From assembly GCA_964481705.1 (NCBI GenBank), contig CAYZUC010000006.1, forward strand, positions 1 to 53,361: a stretch of 53,361 bases of DNA, given 5' to 3'. Of the stretch, positions 43,789 to 52,390 are shown piece after piece. Position numbers and translations under genes: made by a program. The notes beneath the pieces were generated by a model. The model searched no databases. It was not told the DNA's origin and was given only the letters and a program-made list of their open reading frames with translations. Origin of the DNA: CAYZUC01 sp964481705. GTDB taxonomy: Bacteria > Bacillota > Clostridia > Lachnospirales > Lachnospiraceae. Numbering within the stretch: the stretch's first letter is position 1; every line of letters begins with the position of its first letter.

Positions 43789-45159
43789 TTACTCCGAAGT
43801 AACTGCTTGTCGATCCAGTCTCCGACGTACGATTACAAAGCAAATCAAGTGAACAGCCGCTGTAAGTCCCCAGGAGATGGGATACGAAATATACAGATTC
43901 CATAACGTATGATCCATCTGAAAAATTGTCATAATCCAGACGATTCGGAAACCGCAGGCACCAATCATACTAACCAGCATGGGCATTACACCATATCCCA
44001 TTCCACGCAGTGATCCGACCATAACATCCATGACACCACATAAGAAATAGCTGCCACAGATTACAGACAAGCGGAGGATTCCTATCTCAATCACTTTTGT
44101 GTCCGTAGAGTAAATGGATAACAGCAAAGGTGCTTTCCATACTGCAGCAAGTCCCATAATAAGTCCGGTAAGAATAACGAAAACCTGACACCAGATTAAA
44201 ACCTTGTTAATCCTCCCGTATTTCCTTGCCCCGATATTTTGTCCTGTAAAGCTCACATTTGCCTGATGAAATGAGTTCATGGAATTGTATACAAATCCCT
44301 CAATATTAGCTGCTGCAGTATTCCCCGCCATCGCTATGGAGCCAAAGGAATTTACCGAGGACTGAATAATTACATTCGAAATTGAAAAAACAACGCCTTG
44401 GAGTCCTGCCGGAATACCAATTTGCATGATTCTCCTTAACTTATCAGCGTTTATGCGAATGTTACCCAGCCGAAGTCTCAGGTCTCCTTCTGCCATCATC
44501 AAGCATCGCACAATCATTCCGGTAGAAAATACCTGCGAAATTACCGTTGCCAATGCTACTCCTGCCACTCCCATTTTACACACAATAACAAAAAAAAGAT
44601 TTAATATTACATTAATGACCCCTGCAATCAGCAGAAAGATCAATGGACGTCTGGTATCTCCAACCGCACGCAGAATTGCCGCTCCAAAATTATAAACCAT
44701 CATAAGTGGCATACCTGCGAAATAAATCTTCATGTAAATGGTCGCTAGTGGAATGACATCATCTGGTGTACCCATCCATGCTAAAAAGGTACCGGAGAGA
44801 AAAATACCAATAATGGCAAGTCCAAAGCCACCTATTAAGCTGATTGCCATCGCAGTGTGTATCGTCTCTTCCATCTCACGACCAGACTTTGCACCATAAT
44901 ATCTGGCAACTAATACATTAACACCTACAGATAAGCCAACAAATACGTTAATCAACAGATTAATCAGCGAGCTGGTAGAGCCAACTGCTGCCAAGGATGC
45001 ACTTCCGGCAAACTGACCAACCACAACGACATCAGCAGCATTGAACAGCAGCTGCAGGATACCGGACAACATCAAGGGAATCGTAAAGAGCAGAATCTTC
45101 CCCGGTAATGGGCCATGACACATATCAATTTCAAATGTCTTCGATTTTGTTCTCATCAT
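43789..45159 (-). CDS. MATE family efflux transporter
   Basis: 456 residues, 12 membrane segments in two pseudo-symmetric halves, exporting drugs or metabolites with Na+ or H+. Typical segments: PGKILLFTIPLMLSGILQLL at the start, NAADVVVVGQFAGSASLAAVG, YYGAKSGREMEETIHTAM, and in the second half FTGQNIGARKYGRINK and VIEIGILRLSVICGSYFL. DinF/NorM-like family. GGAGG lies six bases before the ATG at 45159. The PFK terminator lies just upstream. Substrate cannot be named. Confidence 0.94.
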   Translation of the reverse strand: MMRTKSKTFEIDMCHGPLPGKILLFTIPLMLSGILQLLFNAADVVVVGQFAGSASLAAVGSTSSLINLLINVFVGLSVGVNVLVARYYGAKSGREMEETIHTAMAISLIGGFGLAIIGIFLSGTFLAWMGTPDDVIPLATIYMKIYFAGMPLMMVYNFGAAILRAVGDTRRPLIFLLIAGVINVILNLFFVIVCKMGVAGVALATVISQVFSTGMIVRCLMMAEGDLRLRLGNIRINADKLRRIMQIGIPAGLQGVVFSISNVIIQSSVNSFGSIAMAGNTAAANIEGFVYNSMNSFHQANVSFTGQNIGARKYGRINKVLIWCQVFVILTGLIMGLAAVWKAPLLLSIYSTDTKVIEIGILRLSVICGSYFLCGVMDVMVGSLRGMGYGVMPMLVSMIGACGFRIVWIMTIFQMDHTLWNLYISYPISWGLTAAVHLICFVIVRRRLDRQAVTSE

Positions 45160-45194
45160 ACATTTCCTCCGTTATCCTCAAGTCCTTCCTGATG

Positions 45195-45227
45195 TAAAAA
45201 AACTCACAGGCACAAAACCTGTGAGTT
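45195..45227 (-). terminator. Terminator of the phosphofructokinase gene
   Basis: Minus strand: perfect 10-bp stem AACTCACAGG / CCTGTGAGTT with a 7-base loop, then a run of T. It lies 33 bp after the stop at 45260. Confidence 0.92.
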
Positions 45228-45259
45228 CATTGTATTTCTATTTTAAATCTGTGTCAATC

Positions 45260-46492
45260 CTACTTACGTACCAAGTGTCTTGGAAGTCCATCTACAAATA
45301 CAGGTGTCAATTCACCCATGATTAATGGACGAGCATATTTCTCGTAACCATCATTTAATCCGCAGCCATCCTCTGTAATCCACTCTGCTGGTACTGCTCT
45401 CTCAACGTTAGCGATTGCGTGGATATCGTAAGCACTTGTTCCACACTGGTAAGGATTCTCACCATTTCTGTTAAGAGTAATCATCATTCCTGTCTTGCCA
45501 TCGTAAGCAGCCTGAACTGCATCAGAACCGCACTGGAATGCTTCATTAATATCTGTAAGAGATGCAAGATGTGTAGCAGCACGCTGTAAAGTAGAGAACT
45601 CTACGGCACGAGTCTTAAGACCTGTTTCAGCTGCAACAAGCTGTGCAAGGTAAGCAGCTGTACCGGACATCTGTTTGTGTCCAAATGCATCTACAGCAAT
45701 ATTCTCATTAGCAAGCTCGCATACATAACGTCCGTCTGCAATCTTGATTCCCTCAGAAACAGCGATTACTACAGAAGACTTTGTAGCACCAAGTTCTTTT
45801 ACCTTTGCCATGAATTTGTCCATGTCAAATGTCTTCTCCGGAAGATAAATAGCGTCTGCACCAGAGCAATCATCTCCTTTTGCAAGAGCTGCTGCTGCTG
45901 TTAACCAGCCTGCATTACGTCCCATAATCTCAACGATACAAACGGTAGGCTTTTTAGCACCAAATGATTCATTATCACGAATGATTTCTTTTAAGGATGT
46001 AGCAATATATTTTGCAGCAGAGCCGTATCCAGGGCAATGATCCGTAATTGGAAGGTCATTATCAATTGTCTTAGGTACACCCATGAATCTCTGAGACTTG
46101 TTATGAGCAGCTGCATAATCGGATAACATCTTTACGGTATCCATAGAATCATTTCCACCTGCGTAGAACAGACACTCAATGTCATGCTTCTCCATGATCT
46201 CAAAAACCTTTTCGTATACTTCTTCATGTCCCTCGATCTGAGGCATTTTAAAACGGCAGGAGCCTAAGAAAGCAGATGGTGTTCTCTTCAGCATCTCAAC
46301 ACCCATAGCGTCACCAACCTGTGCATCCATATCACAAAGCTGATCCTCTAAGAATCCTTCAATACCATGAACCATACCATAAACTTTTTTAACACCTAAC
46401 TTCTTAGCCATAGCGTAAACACCTGCTATAGAAGAGTTAATTACGGCTGTAGGGCCGCCTGACTGTCCGACAACAATATTACCTTTGATCAT
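45260..46492 (-). CDS. 6-phosphofructokinase, probably pyrophosphate-dependent
   Basis: 410-residue glycolytic enzyme phosphorylating fructose 6-phosphate. VVGQSGGPTAVINSSIAGVY opens the chain. The phosphoryl-donor site reads YAGGNDSMDT (residues 112-116 GGNDS, with Asp where ATP enzymes have Gly) and the catalytic loop reads VPKTIDNDLPIT with Lys before TIDND; both are marks of PPi-dependent members. Further VEIMGRNAGWLTAAAAL, and a length well above the 320 of classical PfkA. AGGAG lies nine bases before the ATG at 46492; an ATG eight codons earlier is rejected. Own promoter and terminator, high-quality codons as expected of a highly expressed gene. Confidence 0.93.
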   Translation of the reverse strand: MIKGNIVVGQSGGPTAVINSSIAGVYAMAKKLGVKKVYGMVHGIEGFLEDQLCDMDAQVGDAMGVEMLKRTPSAFLGSCRFKMPQIEGHEEVYEKVFEIMEKHDIECLFYAGGNDSMDTVKMLSDYAAAHNKSQRFMGVPKTIDNDLPITDHCPGYGSAAKYIATSLKEIIRDNESFGAKKPTVCIVEIMGRNAGWLTAAAALAKGDDCSGADAIYLPEKTFDMDKFMAKVKELGATKSSVVIAVSEGIKIADGRYVCELANENIAVDAFGHKQMSGTAAYLAQLVAAETGLKTRAVEFSTLQRAATHLASLTDINEAFQCGSDAVQAAYDGKTGMMITLNRNGENPYQCGTSAYDIHAIANVERAVPAEWITEDGCGLNDGYEKYARPLIMGELTPVFVDGLPRHLVRK

Positions 46493-46559
46493 TGTAACGT
46501 CTCCTTTTTTCTTCATTAATCTTTATTTTTCGCAGTTTCCTGCGTATCTACCGCGTATT

Positions 46560-46588
46560 AGTATAGCAGATTCGCCATTTGTGGTCAA
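46560..46588 (-). promoter_or_regulatory. Promoter of the phosphofructokinase gene
   Basis: Minus strand: TTGACC (46583-46588), 17 bp, TATACT (46560-46565), about 70 bp before the ATG. Confidence 0.75.
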
Positions 46589-46659
46589 CTTAAAACTCAT
46601 TTCCTGCCTTTGATTTCTTGCTTTTCATGTAAACACCAAAAGTACATTACACCGGTTTA

Positions 46660-47613
46660 TCAGAAGCATACAATTCCGAGATAGCCAATATAGACGGCAA
46701 ATGCCAAGATTGCCTGCCATTTCTGGAATTTCTGACTAATCAGGGAAGGTACCAGCATAATCAATACTACCAAAAGACATGCGGGTAAATCCTGTGTGAT
46801 AACCGTGTTCTCAACTGCTATGCTGCCTCCTGAAATCAAAGCACAGATTGGGAGAATCATAACGGAATCGATGATATTCGCACCAAGAATATTTCCCACC
46901 GATATGGAAGACTCCTTTTTAATAATAGCCGTCAATGTGGTTACCAGTTCCGGTAAAGAGGTGCCAATGGCAACTGCTGTCAATGCGATTACCTTTTCCG
47001 GTACTCCGATCTCTGCCGCAAGGAAGCTGCCTTTATCAACCAGCAATCTGGAACCAATTACGATTCCTGCTGCGCCAAAAGCAAACTTCAGTATATTGAT
47101 AAAAATTACCTTTCGAGTGCGTTCTGGCTTTTCCTCATTATTTTCTGCAAGTCCTTCCTTGGCTTCCTTGATGTTAATAACAATAAATAATACAAAAAGG
47201 CAAAGCAAAAAGATACTCTCAAGTGTCGTAAGTGCACCACCAGTACCCAATATCCACAACGTGATAACCGTCACAATTAATAAGATTGCTTTCGGAGCCA
47301 GTTTCTTTCTCTTCATCTGTGGCACCATAAAAAACACGCCAATCGCCATAATCATACCGGTATTTGCCGTTACCGAGCCAATAGCATTACCGATAGCCAT
47401 ATCGACCTTGCCCTGAACTGCTGCCATGCTGGATACGATTAATTCTGGAAGCGTTGTAGCAAGACTAACCACGGTCGCTCCTACAACAAATTTCGGTATT
47501 CCGGACACCTCTGCAATCCACGTGGATGCGTCTACAAAATAGTCTCCTCCCTTCACGATCAGGACAATACCAATGATAAATAAAACAATTGCAATGATAA
47601 CTTCTGTACTCAT
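46660..47613 (-). CDS. Ca2+/cation antiporter family protein (YrbG/CaxA-like), probable Mn2+ exporter
   Basis: 317 residues in two inverted halves of five membrane segments. Each half has its exchanger alpha motif: GATVVSLATTLPELIVSSMA with GNAIGSVTAN in the first, and TAVAIGTSLPELVTTLTA with GNILGANIID in the second. A long acidic-basic loop joins them (about 150-175). The ATG at 47613 follows GGGAG; a frame to 47754 runs through the riboswitch leader and is rejected. Family members are named for Ca2+/Na+, but the yybP-ykoY leader at 47728-47826 indicates control by Mn2+, so Mn2+ export is the inferred job. Confidence 0.9.
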   Translation of the reverse strand: MSTEVIIAIVLFIIGIVLIVKGGDYFVDASTWIAEVSGIPKFVVGATVVSLATTLPELIVSSMAAVQGKVDMAIGNAIGSVTANTGMIMAIGVFFMVPQMKRKKLAPKAILLIVTVITLWILGTGGALTTLESIFLLCLFVLFIVINIKEAKEGLAENNEEKPERTRKVIFINILKFAFGAAGIVIGSRLLVDKGSFLAAEIGVPEKVIALTAVAIGTSLPELVTTLTAIIKKESSISVGNILGANIIDSVMILPICALISGGSIAVENTVITQDLPACLLVVLIMLVPSLISQKFQKWQAILAFAVYIGYLGIVCF

Positions 47614-47694
47614 TTTTCTCCCTTCCGCGCTTACTCTGCGCCAAACACATGTACTCAATTCCCTGCAGCTTTCGGGCATGGGATCCTGATACAT

Positions 47695-47737
47695 AAAAAA
47701 GAGACCCCTGCACGCTATTATTGTGTGCAAAAGTCTC
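47695..47737 (-). terminator. Riboswitch-controlled terminator before the cation antiporter
   Basis: Minus strand: GAGACTTTTGCAC pairs along 13 bp (with three G-U pairs) with GTGCAGGGGTCTC, then six T (47695-47700). The 5' arm is also the 3' strand of the aptamer P1, so aptamer folding and termination exclude each other. Confidence 0.85.
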
Positions 47738-47826
47738 GTTCCTATCTGATTCATAGGGGTGTAACCACGACAGTTTCATCTTCTGTCGGAGATTGTTGGC
47801 TGCACGCTTTCAACTACTCCCTTTTG
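47728..47826 (-). ncRNA. yybP-ykoY (Mn2+-sensing) riboswitch
   Basis: Read on the minus strand from 47826: CAAAAGGGAGTAG (P1 strand plus the conserved GGGAGTAG loop), GCCAACAA, a CGACAG/CTGTCG hairpin, a CCTAT/ATAGG hairpin, then the conserved AACGAGACTTTTG, whose CTTTTG closes P1 with CAAAAG. Layout and both conserved blocks match the family that senses Mn2+ and switches on exporters by preventing termination. Confidence 0.82.
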
Positions 47827-47853
47827 TATCCGTATTTGAAATACTTACGTAGT

Positions 47854-47882
47854 AGGATACCATAATATTCCTCGAAAATCAA
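47854..47882 (-). promoter_or_regulatory. Promoter of the Mn2+ riboswitch transcript
   Basis: Minus strand: TTGATT (47877-47882), 17 bp, TATCCT (47854-47859). Transcription would start near 47847, about 20 bases before the aptamer. Confidence 0.6.
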
Positions 47883-47902
47883 TCCTTGTTTTTCCTCTTA
47901 TT

Positions 47903-50900
47903 TTACACCTGTGTGATCAGGTTCCACCACCATACGATTGTTTTCGGCAATATTTTAAAGGTAATTACTTTCTGTCCTCCATAATTGCCCAATCCCTGTA
48001 TGCAGACAGATGCCGTACCCTTCTTTATATTCTTCTTATAGGTCTCGGGAAGGATGACAAAATCACCATCCCCCAGTCGAATTCTATCAACCCGAACATT
48101 TATTTCCGATGGGAGAAGTGTCACTGCAGAACCCGTATACTCCTTCGCAGACGCCAGTACAACAGCTTTGGCAATGCTTGAGGTGGCAATCCGGTAATCA
48201 CAGGTTATCCTATCTGCAGAGTAATTACCGCATCCTTGGATGGATATTCTGATCCTTGTTCCTGCCGGTGGGATATCTGTAGGATCTGCCAAATCTCCCG
48301 CATGCTTGATCGTACCTTGCTCATCACACATTTTTACTTCCTCAAGGTATCGATACTCAACCGTATTTTCGTAGTCTTTTCCCTTGGTAAGCTTCTTTCC
48401 ATTCGTGTCTGTCAATACCGGAGCAGAAAAGAATTTACCGGGCTTCGGTTTGTAGATTCCATCCAAAGCTGTCACTTGTACTGCCAGGAAATTCTTTTGG
48501 GTGATATAGAACTCTCTTGTAATCAGACCCTTGTAATTCCCCCGTCCCCTAATCTGAATCTGAGAGGACATACCCTCTGTATTATCATTCACCGACTTAT
48601 TATTCACATAAGATACCGTGTAATCTTTTCCTTTTTCCAATACAATTCCATTTAAAGACACAACAGGTTCCGGTCTTGCTCCACCCTTCTCATATGGAAC
48701 AGTAAATGCTGCTGATGGTGTTTCTGCTAATTCTGCTTTATTTATCTTAAATTTCTTCTTAAGTACTTTTGAGTATCTTCCCATACCGGTAAAAACAATT
48801 GTAGCTGTCCCGGCCTTCTTATTATTGATATAAGAAACCTGATAATCTACATTTTCAACTAACCTGCCCTCTCCTGCTTGTCCGTACAGAGTAACTCCCG
48901 ATTGCTCGATTCCTGTTTGGGACATACGCTCATCGAAGGTTTTGTCTTCGACCCCCTGAATCATCACCTTTCGAATATCAGCGCCGGTAACCTTATAAGT
49001 AACTGTCTTGGAGCCAATGTAACCAGCCGATTCAATCCCTGTGATGATTGCTGTTGCCGTACCAATGCTGACATTATTCTCGTAACGGACACGATAATGG
49101 GTTCCCTCTCTTAACAGATTCTTCTTATACTTCACCAGAAGAATTGGCTTTGTCTCATTTCCTGTATAGGTTTGATTGGCAATTTTAGCGACTGTTAATT
49201 TCGAGGCTAATACTTTCTTGGATATTACTTCATTTATCAACAGCTTACCTTCGTAGTTACCAATACCTCTTAACAAAATAGGATAGACCCCGGGCTGTAC
49301 ATACGCTCCCTCTTCACTTGCCTGTGGGTAAGAAATCTCATAGTCTCTTTTATTCACCAGTTTTCTTGTTCCCTGCATCACGAGCGGTTTAGCATATCTC
49401 AGCGATCCGTTATATGCATAGACCAAGTCGGTCACCTTAATATCGGAAGAATGAAGGTTCGCTTTTACTATATTGAAGTAAACCCCTTGTTTACCCTTAT
49501 AGTTGCCGATTCCTTTTACTATGACAGTTGGTGCTTTTTCTATGACACTTGTGTCACAAATAAGCTTATTGTTCTTATAGGTAACCGTATAATCCACGTT
49601 TTGTATAAGAAGCTTCTCCTTATCATATACCTGTACCTTAGGCTTAATTGCCTTTCCGGTATACATCTGGTCTCCAATTGGCTTTACAAAAAAACCTTTG
49701 TCCGTCTCCATGAAATAAGGGTAAAGAAAAAGATCCTTTGTTATCTGGCTCTCGGCACTGTATTTAACTCCCTTGCCATCCTTCATGGAATACCAGCCGG
49801 CAAACTCATAGTTGCCAGATACTGTAAGCTCCGGAAGATTACCGAGAATATCTCCATAGCGTTCTTCTTCTCTTCTTTGTTCCACTCCCTGTTCATCATA
49901 GTACACAACCTGACAGTTGCTTACGGTTATCTGACAGGATGTCGTAAAGGTCTTTCCGTTTGCCGAGTTCATACTAGCTGTAATGACTGCATTCCCAGGA
50001 TTATGCGTTGTAACTGTTCCTGCATCCACTGTCGCAACCGTATCATCACTGCTCCTCCATGTAATCTCAGTATCATCTGATGTATAAACCGGTTCGTAAG
50101 TAACCATCAATTTATCTGTTTCACCGGTAAAAAGTGACATCTGCGACTGATTCATGGATATACTTTTCAGATATGCCGTCGTTTTTATTTTACACTCAGC
50201 CTTTAACGAGCCCACTGTGGCTGTGATTGTTGCATCTCCCGGTATCCCGGCCGTGATTGTAGCAATGTCATAAATTCCATCGCCATTTTTTTTATCTGAA
50301 ATTGAAGCTACCTTTTTATCTGTTGTCTTCCATACTACTGTTTTGTCATCCGTGGTATCAAAAGGCTCATAAACCAAATCAAGAGAGACCGTTTGTCCTC
50401 TCTCCAGGGAAGCGGAGGATACCGTAAAATAAACGCGTTCCAGAACATTTTTTACGGTTACTCTACACGTCGCCTGATCTCCCTTAGAGTTTCGTATCGT
50501 AATGGTAGTCTTACCGACCGAAATTCCCTTTACAATACCGCTGGTTGTAATTGTTGCTACCGAAGGATTGGAGGAAGACCATGACATTGCAGTATTGGAT
50601 ACCTGTTTTCCATTCTCATATACCTTAAAAGTATATTCTTCCCCCGGATGATCTAACGTGAGTGAGGATTTATTCAGTTTTAATGGAACTACCTCATTTG
50701 GCATCTTTTCATAAATCGGAATTTTGAACACAAAGGATTGATTGAGAACCCCTGCATCCGAATATCCACTTCTGGTCTTCGATGCTTCAGTGCTGGGAGC
50801 CTGAATATTCTGCATATATTGATGGGTGTAAGGGGTACCTACCATATCAAACTTCTGGAGATACTGCGTATCCTGTCCTTCTTTAATATAGCCGGAATTC

Positions 50901-52213
50901 AAATACATCGCACCGCCCAGAATGGATTTATATCTCGTATTCCACCCCTGCTCTTTTGCATACTTTAATCCATTCCGAATTACTGCATCCGGAGTAGACC
51001 CGGAGGCTTTAATATTAAAGTAATTATAATATCCTTCATAACCGGGATATTTTCCTGAAATCATAGAAGATAGCCACCTGACCCCTTGTTCCTGCCGCAC
51101 ACGTGCGGCAAGATGAATGGGACTCATCTTAAGCTGTGTTCCTATTTCATAAAATGCATTTGCGTAGCTTTTTGACGTACCGGGGATATTCCCACTCATA
51201 AAACATCCATTGAGCAACGCCTGTACAGTCGCCTGCGTATGATAGGAGGAATTATAAGTAAGAAGTTCATTTTGAAACACAGAATCCTCTGTCAGAGAAT
51301 TTCTTGGATCCATATAATAATTAATGGCTTTTGTTGAGGCATAATACCAGTTTGGCTGGCCTGTCCTGCCATCCTTATACTCTTCCGGTGCAGTGTACCA
51401 AATATAACTGCGTTCTCCCTTCTGGGCCGCCACCGAGCTCTCCCAGTCCAATCCTGGTTCATAAGCCACAAACTGCCATTTACTGTGATTATTCTTTAAT
51501 TTCGTCAATGCCTCCTGATAGCTGGCAGGAAACAAAGAAATATCCTCATATATTCTTGCGTCCGCTATGCGTTCCATGCTTCTAAGTACACCCGAACCAA
51601 AGAATTGCGTTTTCCATTCTTCCTCCCATGCAAGAAGTCTCTCATCCGAGTACGCAAGGTTCTCTTTTGGAACAAAACCCTCCTCATTTTCCGTTCCCAA
51701 AATCTTTGTCCGATACCACAGTTGGTTCTGTGATACTGCAAAATCCGTAATCAACACGCTTGTACCACTCGGTAAGGATGCAATGGTATTACTGTTGTAA
51801 TCCGGCTCCTCTTTAACCTCCACCTGATTTGACAAGTAAATCAATGCGAGAACATCCTGCTCCTTCGTCAGGCGACGGAAAGCTTCTCTGGCTTCCTCAA
51901 TTACATCATTATCAGATACGGAATTAACCGAGATGGCATTCTCGGATAGAACCTCTTCTATTATACTGTCCTCTGATACGTTAGATTCCGATATCGATTC
52001 CTCTGAAGTCTCCTCCTCTGAGGTCTCATCCTCCGAGGTGTCATTTCCCGAAATCTCATTGTCCGATATCATATCCTCAGGTAACACATCATCCGTTACT
52101 TCCAAATTCTCTGTTTCATTTTCCGCAAAATATGTATAAGGCGCCAGCCCTGTAGACAATAATGATAATAGCAGCAGAAAAGTCAACCTTCGAATCAATC
52201 GTTTGTTCTTCAT
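47903..52213 (-). CDS. Secreted glucosaminidase-like protein with SH3, Ig-like and beta-repeat domains
   Basis: 1436 residues. Signal peptide (about 1-30, LTFLLLLSLLSTGLAPYTYFA). A Ser/Asp/Glu/Asn-rich spacer (about 35-100). An SH3-like domain (ALIYLSNQVEVKEEPDYNS). A GH73-type glucosaminidase domain (about 215-480: AARVRQEQGVRW, YYNYFNIKASGSTPDAV). Three Big_2-like Ig domains (SVGKTTITIRNSKGD, GDATITATVG, PGNAVITASMN). An InlB-like B repeat (EFAGWYSMKDGKG). Then seven or so beta repeats of about 80 residues with the pattern V-x-Y-x-N-N-K and G-x-G-N-Y-x-G. No LPXTG, SLH or choline motif at the end. GAGG lies before the ATG at 52213. Probably a peptidoglycan hydrolase held by its repeats. Confidence 0.9.
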   Translation of the reverse strand: MKNKRLIRRLTFLLLLSLLSTGLAPYTYFAENETENLEVTDDVLPEDMISDNEISGNDTSEDETSEEETSEESISESNVSEDSIIEEVLSENAISVNSVSDNDVIEEAREAFRRLTKEQDVLALIYLSNQVEVKEEPDYNSNTIASLPSGTSVLITDFAVSQNQLWYRTKILGTENEEGFVPKENLAYSDERLLAWEEEWKTQFFGSGVLRSMERIADARIYEDISLFPASYQEALTKLKNNHSKWQFVAYEPGLDWESSVAAQKGERSYIWYTAPEEYKDGRTGQPNWYYASTKAINYYMDPRNSLTEDSVFQNELLTYNSSYHTQATVQALLNGCFMSGNIPGTSKSYANAFYEIGTQLKMSPIHLAARVRQEQGVRWLSSMISGKYPGYEGYYNYFNIKASGSTPDAVIRNGLKYAKEQGWNTRYKSILGGAMYLNSGYIKEGQDTQYLQKFDMVGTPYTHQYMQNIQAPSTEASKTRSGYSDAGVLNQSFVFKIPIYEKMPNEVVPLKLNKSSLTLDHPGEEYTFKVYENGKQVSNTAMSWSSSNPSVATITTSGIVKGISVGKTTITIRNSKGDQATCRVTVKNVLERVYFTVSSASLERGQTVSLDLVYEPFDTTDDKTVVWKTTDKKVASISDKKNGDGIYDIATITAGIPGDATITATVGSLKAECKIKTTAYLKSISMNQSQMSLFTGETDKLMVTYEPVYTSDDTEITWRSSDDTVATVDAGTVTTHNPGNAVITASMNSANGKTFTTSCQITVSNCQVVYYDEQGVEQRREEERYGDILGNLPELTVSGNYEFAGWYSMKDGKGVKYSAESQITKDLFLYPYFMETDKGFFVKPIGDQMYTGKAIKPKVQVYDKEKLLIQNVDYTVTYKNNKLICDTSVIEKAPTVIVKGIGNYKGKQGVYFNIVKANLHSSDIKVTDLVYAYNGSLRYAKPLVMQGTRKLVNKRDYEISYPQASEEGAYVQPGVYPILLRGIGNYEGKLLINEVISKKVLASKLTVAKIANQTYTGNETKPILLVKYKKNLLREGTHYRVRYENNVSIGTATAIITGIESAGYIGSKTVTYKVTGADIRKVMIQGVEDKTFDERMSQTGIEQSGVTLYGQAGEGRLVENVDYQVSYINNKKAGTATIVFTGMGRYSKVLKKKFKINKAELAETPSAAFTVPYEKGGARPEPVVSLNGIVLEKGKDYTVSYVNNKSVNDNTEGMSSQIQIRGRGNYKGLITREFYITQKNFLAVQVTALDGIYKPKPGKFFSAPVLTDTNGKKLTKGKDYENTVEYRYLEEVKMCDEQGTIKHAGDLADPTDIPPAGTRIRISIQGCGNYSADRITCDYRIATSSIAKAVVLASAKEYTGSAVTLLPSEINVRVDRIRLGDGDFVILPETYKKNIKKGTASVCIQGLGNYGGQKVITFKILPKTIVWWWNLITQV

Positions 52214-52290
52214 GTTCATCCTCACTCCAGAATGTGATAAACCATTTCACGTTCTCTATGTTCTTTGATTGAAATAATTATGTTAACTTA

Positions 52291-52319
52291 ATACTACTTC
52301 ATCGATTATGAATTGTCAA
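52291..52319 (-). promoter_or_regulatory. Promoter of the glucosaminidase gene
   Basis: Minus strand: TTGACA (52314-52319), 17 bp, TAGTAT (52291-52296), leaving a leader of about 70 bases in which no structure was recognised. Confidence 0.65.
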
Positions 52320-52390
52320 CAGGACTGACGCCCCCAATTTCTTCCACGCAGTGCATCCTGACCACGATTATATTGTGCTTCACTCAGAGC

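Noticed and set aside
47614..47754. Upstream extension of the cation antiporter frame
   Set aside because: It runs through the riboswitch terminator region and lacks a ribosome site; GGGAG places the start at 47613.
52000..52110. Short near-repeats (gaggtctc / gaggtgtc types) as a possible CRISPR or minisatellite
   Set aside because: They encode the Ser/Glu-rich spacer of the surface protein in frame; no regular repeat-spacer structure exists.
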